The notes beneath the pieces were generated by a model. The model did no database searches, was not told the DNA's origin, and saw only the letters and a program-made list of their open reading frames with translations. Of a stretch of DNA of 64,000 nucleotides, positions 53,301 through 62,644 are shown piece by piece (within the stretch, counting starts at the first letter, position 1; every line of letters starts with the position of its first letter). Source of the DNA: Owenia fusiformis (lineage: Eukaryota > Annelida > Polychaeta > Sabellida > Oweniidae); contig CAIIXF020000011.1 in the NCBI GenBank assembly GCA_903813345.2, forward strand, positions 13,189,754-13,253,753. The letters run 5' to 3'. Position numbers and translations under genes: made by a program.

Positions 53301-56300
53301 TGATAATCTATTAAAATTCTGCACCAGTTTTGAGATATTGGACCTCAAAAACTGAAAAAGGTCTAATGTTGAAATTTTTCAAGGTCAAATTTCACATTGC
53401 TTCCAATTGACCAAACTTTTTTTTAAAAATCATCTACAAGATGCCTGGAGTTCATATATGTCCTTGTATTTAAGATTTGACCTTTGGCTGACCTTTAAAT
53501 GTTCAAAAAAGCCTACAGGGCCTCCGTAAGATTGCTTGCAATCTTCTAGTTTAGTACTAATTTTGTACTAATTGAGTAATCAGCATATCTCCCTATGTAG
53601 GCGATGACATCATGTTATATTGATACTTTGTTTAAAGAAAAGAAGTGATAGAGAGTGTAAAATGTCAGAAGCCTGGTTGAAAAGAAACTTCAAAAAGCAT
53701 GTCAATGTTGCCTTTAAAATATTTTTGTTTTCTGAAAAAGGATTTGAAGTAATCCTGGTCTAATGACTGAATGAAATAATAAAGATTTAAGATGCAGACT
53801 GAATTGTCCAACTTTATTACCTTTAAAAATTGAGATTTTCCTGAAATAAAGTCAGACCTGTAGGACATTTTTTAGAAAATATGCATAACATGGAATGATT
53901 GAGCAAGATTGATTTTTTCTAAACTGCTCTCTATCCCATGTTATTCATTTAATCATGCTATATATCTTGAGCTAGTGTAATGCTCCTTACTTCCTCACCG
54001 ACTTTAACACGGATATGAGAAATTCATATATGGGGGAGGGGTCTGAGGGGTATTACTTGGTGTATCTAAATACTTCAAAAACATCTTGCCTCAGATTTTA
54101 GACAATGATTGTTGATGGTAAATGGTAATGGCAGTTTTTATTAGCTCACATGGTGAGCTTTTGCAATCACTCACTTGTCCGTCTGTCTGTCCGTCCGTTC
54201 GTCCGTCCGTCCGTCCGTCCGCAGTCTTATGGAATATTTATATCACAAATAATAAGGATTTCAAGAATCTGCAGTCATCTGGAAGATGCAACAAACAGAG
54301 TTACCAGCCTGGGAAATAAACTACAATGTCAAGGCTACAGGAGCAACATACTAAATTCGTACACTAAGAAAGCTATAACAAGAAATAAATGGATATGTAC
54401 TAAATACAATATACAGGAGAATATCATCATGAAGCACTGGAAAATTAATGAGAGAAGAGAACATTAACAAATGAATATGAAACAGTATGTTCTCCGCAAA
54501 GAGGGTAAACTAAGAGGACAAATCAACATAAGACCAACAGTAAGGGGAAGGGGAGAGTTTTCCGGCCGGATCAAAACGTTTAACCCACCTATGCGCAGTC
54601 TCAAGTCTGTGGACCCTGAAGAAAGATAACTAACATCGCAATCAAATCAAGACAAAGAAAGAAGAAAATGAATGAAGAAACCAATGCAGCAACAATAAAT
54701 GACGTCCGTCTGTCCGTCCGTCAACAATAGTGGCATGTTTTAAAACCTCTGTCGATAGGATTCCTGTTTTAAGTTATTTCTGTTCAACATCAATACAGAA
54801 AACCACCCTATGACTCCTGGTTCAAAAGCTCGCCTATTTTCAAAATGGCCGTCACTTTTGTCTCGCGAAATTCACTTTTGGCCCATTTCCTAGCTTTACA
54901 AATAATTTCAGGTGTCCTACATTGTAAAAATCCATGTCAATGGAAAGATTAGATATATGAAACAATTTTGTTACAAAAAATCAGTGAAAAATTGTATCCA
55001 TTTTTTTATTTTCAGCCATTTTAGTTAACATTGATTTGTCTATCTGACTCGCGAAATCCACTTTCTGTCAATAACACAGTCGATATGTTACGACATGCGC
55101 AAAGCTCTATTTAGTGATATTTTCATTTCAAATATGGCGGCCAATCCGAAGCTTGACGACCCTTACAAAGAATCTAGGTAGTGTGCATTTTTACCTCCTG
55201 TGAAATAACAAGTGGAATTTAGTAGTTGTTTTGTGTTTAATTATCATTCTGCATCGTAATTCTATGTGATGTGGTGTTAAAATGCCGGCAGAAATAAATA
55301 TCCATACGATAATCGAGTGAATTAGAATACAGATTTTTCGAAAACCGGTCTCCTGCTAAGAGTGTAAAAACTTGTATTAACATGCTCAAAAGGGCCAATG
55401 TGCACATCAATGTCAAGCTAAATCAATGGTGTGTCTAAAACAGGTACCTGATTTACTCAAAACAGCTTGTCATTCACGTATACACGCTTAGCAAACACGG
55501 CAAAATGATCGGAATCTTGGAATTTCGTTCGAGTAATGTTTGCTCCAATTTTCGTCATTAGTGTTTATCAGACTTCACGCATGCTCAAGAGAAAACCATC
55601 AACCAATAACGTTTATAAATCAATTTTGCGCATGCGCCTTACAAGGGTAAGAAATTCGTATTTATAAACGAACTAATTTGAGATAACCCGATATCAGTCG
55701 GAAAAATCTGACGATCTACGAAACTCACTTCAAAAAATCAAATGCGGACTGACGGCTTATTCTACTATGCTGGGACCTAAGATTTTCAGTATAGATAAAG
55801 TCTTTTATGATCTTTCGAATGAGGTAAGTCTCTAGTTCGAAAGACAATCGTATCAACTTGAACAAAAGTTGAGTTTGACAAAAAATTTTAACATGCGCAG
55901 AAGTCCCATTTTCGTTGTACCATATTGACTGAACAGTGGCACGTTTTAAAACCTCTGTCGATAGGATTCCTGTTTTAAGTTATTTCTGTTCAACATGAAT
56001 TCAGAAAACTCCCCTATGACTCCTGGTTCAAAAGCTCGCCTATTTTGAAAATGGCCGCCATTTTTGTCTTGCGAAATTCACTTTTGACCCATTTCCTAGC
56101 TTTACAAATAATTTCAAGTGTCCTACATTGTAGAAATCCATTGCAAAGTAAAGAGTAGATGTATGAAATAATTTTGTTACGAAAAATCAGCGAAAAATTA
56201 TATCCATTTATTTATTTTCAGCCATTTTAGTTAACATTGATTTGTCCATCTGTCTCGCAAAATTCACTTTTGGACCATTTACCTTAAATCCTCTGTCGAT

Positions 56301-59300
56301 AGGATTCCCATTTTAAGTTATTTTTGTTCAACATCAATACAAAAAACTCTCCTATGACTCTTGGATTAAAAGCTCGGCTATTTTCAAAATGGCCGTCACT
56401 TTTGTCTCGCGAAATTCACTTTTGACCCATTTCCTAGCTTTACAAATAATTTCAGGTGTCCTACATTGTAAAAATCCATGTCAATGTAAAGGGTAGATAT
56501 ATGAAATAATTTTGTTACAAAAAATCAGCGAAAAATTGTATCCATTTTTTTATTTTCAGCCATTTTAGTTAACATTGATTTGTCTATCTGACTCGCGAAA
56601 TCCACTTTCTGTGGCACGTTTTAAAACCTCTGTCGATAGGATTCCTGTTTTAAGTTATTTCTGTTCAACATCAATTCAGAAGACTCCCCTATGACTCCTG
56701 GTTCAAAAGCTTGCCTATTTTCAAAATGGCCGCCATTTTTGTCTCGCGAAATTCACTTTTGACCCATTTCCTAGCTTTACAAATAATTTCAAGTGTCCTA
56801 CATTGTAAAAATCCATGTCAATGTAAAGAGCAGATGTATGAAATAATTTTGTTACAAAAAATCAGCGAAAAATTATATCCATTTATTTATTTTCAGCCAT
56901 TTTAGTTAACATTGATTTGTCCATCTGTCTCGCAAAATCCACTTTTGGACCATTTACCTTAAACCCTCTGTCGATAGGATTCCCATTTTAAGTTAATTTT
57001 GTTCAACATCAATACAAAAAACTCTCCTATGACTCTTGGTTCAAAAGCTCGCCTATTTTCAAAATGGTTGCCATTCTTGTTTCGCGAAATTCACTTTTTG
57101 CCCATTTCCTAGCTGTACAAATAATTTCAGCTGTCCTGCATTGTAAAAAGCCATGTCACTGTAAAAGGTAGTTGTATGAAATAATTTTGTTACAAAAAAT
57201 CGGCAAAATATTATATCCGTTTTTTTTATTTTCAGCCATTTTAGTTAACATTGATTTGTCCATCTGTCTCGCGAAATCCTCTTTTGGACCATTTGCTTAA
57301 AACCTCTGACGATAGGATTCCAGTTTCAAGTTATTTTTGTTCAACATCAATACAAAAAACTCCCCTATGACTCCTGGTTCAAAAGCTTGCCTGATTTAAA
57401 AATGGTCGCCATTTTTGTCTCGCCAAATTCAATTTTGGCCCATTTCCTAGCTTTACAAATAATTTCAGGTGTCTTGCATTGCAAAAAGCCATGTCACTGT
57501 AAAGAGTAGTTGTATGAAATAATTTTGTTACAAATTATTGGCAAAAAATTATATCCGTTTTTTTTTCAGCCATTTTAATTGACTGAGAGACAGATGGCTT
57601 GAAATAATTTTGTAACAAAAAATCAGCAAAAAATTATATCCGTTTTTTCTGTCACCATGTGAGCCCAGTACCCACGGTACTAATTTATGAATTTGATGAA
57701 GCAAGTTCTTGCATACTGTAGATACACTTTATTTGGCTACCGTTTTAATTTCATTGATGTATTGGCGGATTGAAAGAATCTGCCAAATTAAAAATCCGCC
57801 AATTTTCAGATCTATTTTGGAAAATCCCCAGGGAATTTGTATTTTGCAATTATTTCACTTGTGTAAGTGTTCCTATTTTGGATGTCAGTGCTATACCAAG
57901 ACTTACAGTAAGTAGAACATATGAATCTGAAATGCTTATTTCCCTTATTTCCAGAACAATGATAAAACTTGAATTCAGTCCTGACTCCGCCAAATTAGAT
58001 AGCCGCCAATATTTGAAATTGAGCAAATCCGCCAAATTAAGTAGTGTCAAATTAGGTGTATCTACAGTAATATAATACACTGTACTTTAGTATCACTCCT
58101 ACATCTTTAAATCTTTCTGATGATTTTCTCTTGCTATTATATAGCCATACTCTCAAGTCTCTCTCCTTGGAGGAATAATTGCTGAGATTTTATTTTTACA
58201 CTATGCTATAAGCCCATTCAAACCAAATCAAACCAAGGGGCTGAATCTGGAATTCAAGAGGTTTTAAAACAATCTAAAACCTTGATTTGTTTATTTCTGT
58301 ATTTCTTTGAATGGCCTAATCTGCTGAGATAATTATGAACCTTTGTTTATTAGATATCACCCTGTACATTTCAGTATTGCTGAGTGTATTTAAATACCTT
58401 GATGACATCTCGCTGTGGACTGCAGGAAATGTATGCTCCCGATGGCGTCAACTCCTTAGTGGAGAAACAACAGATGAAAAGTGGCAGCATTTTATAAGTC
58501 TCCGATGGCCACTGTTTCGCCCCTTTTATAAAGTGACTTCATGGAAAAGTGTCTATACAAAATTGTAAGTAACTAAATCATGTTTTCTTACCATATTTTA
58601 TGGGCACTGTGTGATGACCATGATGAAAGCATACAATTCTCACAAAGAACAGAGTTCGTCTATTATAATTGATGGAACATTCTCATTATGATTTTTAAAA
58701 TATTATTTAAATTTGTGACACTCCGGATTTCATTTTCGCTCTACTTCACAGTGTTTCAGATGGAATCACTTCTAGCCAAGTACATGTATTGACTTGAGAC
58801 TCAAGAAAATGTTTTCAGTATCACTTCAAAAAATTTATTACTTTTAGCATCTGGTATATCTTACTTGGGATTTTATGGATCTTTCATCACTTTCTAGATT
58901 CTCAATATCATTTTTACTTTTGATGGCTGCAGTGACACTTGTGAACAAAGAACACTTTAGAAACTGTTCCTTGTAGGCAGGTGTTCTCTACAAAGCAATG
59001 TTTCTTTACAGAGAGGTCAATTATTTTATATATGATTTATTTCCATAGTAAAATATGATTATTACATACATACATACAGAGAGGTCAATTAACATGTACT
59101 TCAATGGTTCTTTTCAAAGCACCACATAGGTTAGTGCAAACAATTTTGGATAGTTTTATTTTTGACTTGAAGTTTTGTTAGACCACACATTCCTCGTTTT
59201 GCATTTGAGAACAATATGTTATCTTCAACTTAAGCACAAAAAAATGTAATTTGATTATACCAATAGATAATTGATTACTTGCCCATATCCTCAGTTTTCA

Positions 59301-60473
59301 AAAATGTTTTCCTCAATTAAGAATAAGAAGATCTCTATATTTTTTGTGTCTCATATATTTTAGATCTAAACAGCTTGGAATGATTTTTATTTCAGACTAG
59401 AGAGTGCCCCTTGTCGCCACTGTCTAGAAAGCATGATGCTTCAGAGCACTCCACCTATTGAGGAAAACTCTTGGAGACATCGTAGACTGCGTAGTGAGCT
59501 GAAAACATTAAAGACTGACCCCCCTGAAGGCATTCAAGCCACCCCACTGGATCGGCATTGTTGCCATTGGCAGGCTTCAATTACTGGCCCTGAGGGTAGT
59601 GCATACCAGGGTGGGCTTTTCTATCTATACCTTCAAATACCACACAGGTAATCTTTTAACATCTGTGCTAACCAGTCATGGGGTAAGGAACTTAGTAGTA
59701 TTATATAAATGATTCGGTCTACAGTATTTGGAATTGACTTGAGGTAATGTTTTATGTCTGTGATTACGAATATCAGGGGCCAGGGCCTGGATTACTATTA
59801 CAGTTTAACAAGATAGGGTTGTGACATCAGAGAGTAAATAAACATGATAAAAGATATATAGTACTATGTAACACACTACAACTTTCATTCCCATATCGTT
59901 AAAATGATATTGTTAATATGAAGTTTCAATAAATATAAAACAAAGAATTTTTGAAGTCTGACAATGTCCAGTGTCCCCTATGTACTCTACATCTCTTAAA
60001 GGCAGTCAAATAGATTTAATAATCAATACATTGCAGTATTTGCTCACCAGCATTGTTTTTTGAGTTTCCAAAAATGCAAGGATTGAAAATGCATCTTGAA
60101 TTCATTGTTAGCTTGAGGGGCCACAATCATTTTTGACTATATGCATTTGATTTATTTTTTCAGTTATCCAATGCGCCCTCCTGTTGTGAGATTCCTAACT
60201 AAGATCTTTCATCCAAATGTCAGTCGTCATGGAGACATTGGGCTAGACTCTATTTACCATAATTGGAGCCTGGCTCTGACTATATCCAAGGTGCTAATCA
60301 GTGTGCAGTCTCTTTTAACAGACCCTTATTGTAATGTGTGTATGGAGTCTTCGGTGGCAAGGCTGTACAAGGAGGATTATAAGGAATATTCTAGAATCGC
60401 CAGATTGTGGACATGGAAATATGCAATGCATGATTTTATTAGACCTCATCATGTAACGTTAACAGGAAGTTGA
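35327..60473 (+). CDS. morgue: Morgue-like F-box / pseudo-E2 ubiquitin-pathway protein (complete, 6 exons)
   Basis: Six exons join in phase (51+129+217+211+252+310 = 1170 nt), giving 389 residues plus TGA. Domains in order: a zinc-binding motif C21-x2-C24 ... C37-x2-C40 with H41; a charged linker (61-132); an F-box at about 136-180 (LLSVFKYLDDISLWTAGNVC, then SRWRQLL); and a UBC/E2 fold at about 204-389 with HPN at 303-305, GLD at 313-315 and W321. The active-site cysteine position is Gly313 (DIGLD where active E2s have ICLD), so it cannot form a thioester. This zinc-F-box-pseudo-E2 order is that of Drosophila Morgue (modifier of reaper and grim), which promotes turnover of the apoptosis inhibitor DIAP1. 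A role as SCF adaptor and E2-variant is inferred from the family. Start choice: MATSVNK in exon 1, head to head with INTS8. Confidence 0.9.
35572..35926. repeat. Inverted repeat with about 100 bp arms in morgue intron 1
   Basis: The left arm 35572-35675 (TTCATTTCGTCAGTAGAACG ...) and the right arm 35828-35926 (... CGTTCTACTGACGAAATGAA) are near-perfect inverses. The 150 bp centre holds a smaller inverted repeat (CATGTTA...TAACATGG). It resembles a foldback transposon and ends 8 bp before the next element. Confidence 0.8.
35934..36419. mobile_element. TIR-bounded element made of 'GTCCCA/GCCCCATCG' minisatellite
   Basis: The ends AGCCCGGTATACACCAATGG and CCATTGGTGTATACCGGGCT are exact inverses. 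The interior is almost wholly short units of the type GCCCCATCGAGTCCCA, in C-rich orientation at first and in both orientations from about 36240. A truncated inner terminus (CCCCATTGGTGTATGTCAGG) sits at 36104-36124. The long overlapping frames on both strands here are low-complexity artefacts. Confidence 0.8.
36420..37420 (+). other. Rest of morgue intron 1
   Basis: AT-rich with only chance frames. I see no repeat with clear borders. Confidence 0.4.
37421..37549 (+). CDS. morgue: morgue exon 2 (zinc-binding motif)
   Basis: Residues 18-60, phase 0 at both ends. It contains ACMLCNAFYGPNFG, then PVCSSCHYFIYP. The acceptor is caattctag|TAC and the donor is ATGCAG|gtaagg. Confidence 0.92.
37668..37896. 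mobile_element. Possible piggyBac-type MITE (TTAA-flanked)
   Basis: TTAA|CCCTT at the left and AAGGG|TTAA at the right, 229 bp. The terminal match is short, so this is weaker than the copy at 30129-30445. Confidence 0.4.
38036..38098 (+). repeat. Short tandem repeat GTGTTCACTAGAGAGAG, about 4 units
   Basis: Units of 15-19 bp with the last shortened, within morgue intron 2. Confidence 0.85.
38192..38408 (+). CDS. morgue: morgue exon 3 (linker)
   Basis: Residues 61-132 plus one base. It is rich in Glu/Lys/Ser, starting KTDSGDSGNEEPKGEEDF, and so likely disordered, then has VDRIKSLTVYQEQ. The acceptor is atcatatag|AAG and the donor is CCAGAAG|gtaact. Confidence 0.88.
38773..39865 (+). mobile_element. 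Mariner-like element, 1093 bp, with long inverted ends
   Basis: TA-flanked ends CGAGGGGTGATCCAAAAGTC and GACTTTTGGATCACCCCTCG are exact inverses. Inverted similarity extends for about 200 bp on each side, up to CCACCCGGAACGGTAT and its inverse. It has only a truncated transposase frame, so it is non-autonomous. Confidence 0.85.
39100..39534 (+). pseudogene. Truncated mariner transposase remnant
   Basis: 144 residues. The C-terminal half has CDFLPYLQVERRVERKCFF and a tail VFYSLIKRYENVSKFVENM, matching the end of mariner transposases (CDFFLFPxLKxxLxGxxF ... Y..RW.KCI). The N-terminal DNA-binding region and the first two catalytic Asp are not recognisable. It is not expected to be active. Confidence 0.55.
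39951..53551 (+). mobile_element. 13.6 kb array of HINE/pearl-like units, rich in AGGTCA half-sites
   Basis: 5' modules start TTAGGAGGCC and fold (AGGAGGCCCT ... AGGGCCTCCT) at 39951, 40021, 41436, 41507 and 45787. 3' modules read AGGGCCTCCGTGAGATTGC, then the stem AGATTGC-TT-GCAATCT and CTAGTT, ending at 41434, 43051, 45788, 48547, 50352, 52182 and 53551. Between them are core monomers of about 445 bp with marker TGACCTTCGAAAGGTCAGAA. The outer units (40.0-41.4 and 52.2-53.55 kb) form one subfamily and the inner ones another. No Rep/helicase frame is present, so the elements are non-autonomous. It lies in morgue intron 3. The Helitron-like assignment is by architecture only. Confidence 0.7.
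53552..54140 (+). other. Spacer between two repeat arrays
   Basis: It begins with the resumed AGTACTAATTTTGTACTAAT tract, then AT-rich sequence and one G-rich patch (about 54031-54050). There is no gene. Confidence 0.4.
54226..54700 (+). other. Unidentified insertion in the HINE-like element
   Basis: About 475 bp of non-repeat, A-rich sequence splits the GTCC microsatellite, which resumes at 54704. It could be a retroelement fragment; I recognise no domain in any frame. Confidence 0.5.
55080..55935 (+). other. Unidentified insertion or variant core
   Basis: It interrupts a core repeat between TTTCTGTCAATAACA and CAGTGGCACGTTTTAAAACC. It contains three ACATGCGC/CATGCGC sites (about 55094, 55632, 55894). 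No reading frame of note. Confidence 0.5.
57716..58067. mobile_element. TA-flanked MITE with CTGTAGATACAC ends
   Basis: CTGTAGATACAC at the left and GTGTATCTACAG at the right are exact inverses flanked by TA. The interior has repeated CCGCCAA(AT)TTA motifs in both orientations. It sits about 290 bp upstream of the F-box exon. Confidence 0.75.
58354..58564 (+). CDS. morgue: morgue exon 4 (F-box)
   Basis: Residues 133-203. The F-box core is VFKYLDDISLWTAGNVCSRW, followed by WQHFISLRWPLFRPF. The acceptor is gtttattag|AT and the donor is AAAATT|gtaagt. It follows a 19.9 kb intron full of repeats. Confidence 0.93.
58565..59395 (+). other. morgue intron 4, no gene seen
   Basis: AT-rich sequence with a TACATACA microsatellite near 59064. 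Nothing else stands out. Confidence 0.4.
59396..59647 (+). CDS. morgue: morgue exon 5 (start of UBC fold)
   Basis: Residues 203-287. It contains RRLRSELKTLKTDPPEGI (E2 helix 1) and WQASITGPEGSAYQGGLFYL (E2 sheet). The acceptor is tatttcag|A and the donor is CACACAG|gtaatc. Confidence 0.95.
59648..60163 (+). other. morgue intron 5, no gene seen
   Basis: Plain AT-rich intron ending in a pyrimidine tract (tttattttttcag). Confidence 0.5.
60164..60473 (+). CDS. morgue: morgue exon 6 (E2 fold with Gly at the catalytic position, stop)
   Basis: Residues 287-389. It contains PPVVRFLTKIFHPNVS, then HGDIGLDSIYHNWS, then LTISKVLISVQSLLTDP. The catalytic Cys is Gly313. The TGA is at 60471-60473. The last ~70 coding bases are tandemly copied into the 3' UTR. 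Confidence 0.95.
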
Positions 60474-60615
60474 ATGGATGATGGGAAATTGAATATACAT
60501 ATGCGAGATTGTGGACACTGAAATATGCAATGCATGATTTTAATGCATGCATGATGCATGACATCAAGTTACGTTCACGAGAAGCTTAGAGGATGATGGG
60601 AAATCGAATACAGTA
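60403..60615 (+). repeat. Tandem duplication of the morgue stop-codon end
   Basis: GATTGTGGACA ... AAATATGCAATGCATGATTT ... GATGATGGGAAAT occurs at 60403-60494 and again at 60507-60612, a period of about 104 bp. The first copy is the last ~70 coding bases plus stop; the second lies in the 3' UTR and is expanded by an ATGCATGCATGATGCATGA insertion. Confidence 0.85.
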
Positions 60616-60723
60616 TTGAGTGTTTGAATCTCAAGGGCATACAGTTAAACCTTGCATATGCAGTTGAAATGAAGTTCTACTTTTTGAGAAAACTTGAGTG
60701 AGAGTTCTCATTTACCTTATACA

Positions 60724-61928
60724 GAGCTGTCAAGTGTCCCGCGAATGGCGGGATTTTCCCGCGAATTTGATCAAAATTTGGCTAATTCGCGTGTCCCGCA
60801 ATGTCCCGCGAAGTCCCGCAAATGTCGGCTTTAACCTCCGCGAATTTTCAAAATTGTAACAATCCCCGAGGCTAAATAATTGTGACTATCTTGTGATATA
60901 AGAAGCTAAGTTTTTTCGCTTTTGAGGAGTAAAGTTTACCTAATATGAAAAGTGCTGCAAAACTCCTAGTGCGTCGATCATCGAAGACTGCTTTTGGAAA
61001 GGGCATACATAAAACTGTGATTTTGATCCAAATAACACCATAGTTGGCTTATCAAGTACCTAGTTTGCCGTTATTTGGTATCAAAATAAAGAGGAAGAGA
61101 GTGCATTTTCATTTTAATTACGAAAATTGGGATGTTTGTCACGAATAGTTCCAACGTTGGCCTTTTTACTACGCGTGTCACAGCGTGGCACAGCCTTCAT
61201 CTCATTGAGCAAATGTTAGCAAACGCGAGTTCCAATAAATGGACAATGATATTTCGAAAAGAAACCTGACTCTCTATAATTTGATGTAGATTAATCGAAC
61301 CCCTATATGAATAGGTACATTTTAATATATAACACTATGGGGGGAGGGGGGGGGGTAAATGTTACATAGTAGGTCACGAACGCCATAAGTGCAAAGTATT
61401 GTTCAGAATTTTTGAATTTCGTGTTGGATTACGTCACACCTAAAGCGTGTTTTTTGATAGTTTAATAATATTTCTATGCGTATTGTGTAGAATTGTGTTG
61501 ACGTTTACTAAAGTTAAGTGCATTATATTTGATAAATCAGTATCTGAAAGTTGATTTGAGTACTTTTACATTAAGCCCCAATCACGCAAATCCCTTGAAT
61601 GTCCTGCGGCATCCCGCAAATTTAGGTGGATGTCCCGCAAAATCCCGCGAATTTAGGGCACTTTGTCTTTAAAAATCTGTCCCTCTATGAAGTCTTTGGT
61701 GGTTACCCTGTTAACTGTTCCGTAATTAGCGTGCTTGTCTTTCGAATGGTCCCGCGAAATCCCGCTAATTTGATCAAAATTTGACCTATTTAGCGCAATC
61801 ACGCGAATCCCTTAAATGTCCCGCGAAATCCCGCGAATTTAGGTGGATGTCCCGCAAAATCCCGCAAATTTTTGGCACTGGGTCTAAAAAATCTGTCCCG
61901 CGAGAAAATCTTTGGGGGTTGACAGTAC
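60724..61928. mobile_element. CCCGCGAA-repeat element with CTGTCAA inverted ends
   Basis: It begins AGCTGTCAAGTGTCCCGCGA and ends TCCCGCGAGAAAATC ... GGTTGACAGTACTG. Both flanks carry strings of GTCCCGC(G/A)AA (60739-60845 and 61590-61890), a CpG-rich minisatellite. The AT-rich centre includes a G-rich run near 61340. It has no transposase. The short CTGTCAA ends suggest a DNA-transposon derivative. Confidence 0.6.
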
Positions 61929-61962
61929 TGCTTATACCTTACATTGTGATATCATATTGAGG

Positions 61963-61968
61963 AATAAA
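61963..61968 (+). promoter_or_regulatory. First canonical AATAAA downstream of morgue
   Basis: It lies about 1.5 kb after the stop and beyond the CCCGCGAA element. I saw no nearer AATAAA, so the real poly(A) signal may be a variant. Confidence 0.25.
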
Positions 61969-62644
61969 TGAATATTCAATCATGACAAGAAGCTGTTTGT
62001 CCCATTATGGCTTTACTATATGAACTTGGCCATAGGAAAACTGGTCTTATCACAAAAATTAAAATTGTGCTACAGAGCCAAAAATGTGCCCAAGATTAAG
62101 AGGAAAATGTGCTAAATTAAAATCCGACTTTTTGGTCTATATATGCAAGGAAAAATCGTTAAGTCATAAGTCATGGCTCATTTGAAAGGTCTTTTTGTGC
62201 TTTTTAAGATTAACAAAAAAACAAAATATTGAAAAATCTGTGATAAGACCCCTTTTCCCGTGGCCTGATGATTATTAGATATTGATTATTCCCTTGATAA
62301 AAGGAGTACAGCCTTTATCACGGGATCATTTCATCTCATACTTTATATACCACCTATCCTATTTGTGATATGTTTCAACACTTATAGTGGACATTCACTC
62401 AGAATCGGTACAAGCACGGAATGCGCATCGGCTCGCCTCTAGGACCATCTTATAAACACTTTGTTGGTGGTCTTCCGACGGCTACAGGAGGTACATCAGC
62501 ACTCTTGCAAATGTTACTAAAGATGCTCAAAAAAACTTGTTGTGCATTGCTCCCTAAACTTCCAACCAAATAGCAATAGCAGGCCTTCACTTCACTTATC
62601 TTCTTATTCATTAATCTTGGCGCAGAACTCAAAGTGTGTGCCTT

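Larger units (their letters stand above)
54141..57685 (+). mobile_element. HINE/pearl-like element, plus orientation, with two internal insertions
   Basis: It starts TTAGCTCACATGGTGAGCTT, then a GTCCGTCC microsatellite (54178-54222). About five core repeats of 330-345 bp follow (marker AACATTGATTTGTC at about 55027, 56231, 56577, 56905 and 57247). It ends GTGAGCCCAGTACC-CAC-GGTACTAA. Two stretches are not core repeat: about 54226-54700 (after the microsatellite, before a second GTCCGTCC run) and about 55080-55935. It is the inverted partner of 17607-19296. Confidence 0.7.

Noticed and set aside
39951-53551. Short plus- and minus-strand frames such as those near 42482, 44427, 46724 and 50295
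   Set aside because: They recur at the same place in each monomer and simply translate the repeat. There is no Rep, helicase or reverse transcriptase pattern, so no autonomous element is present.
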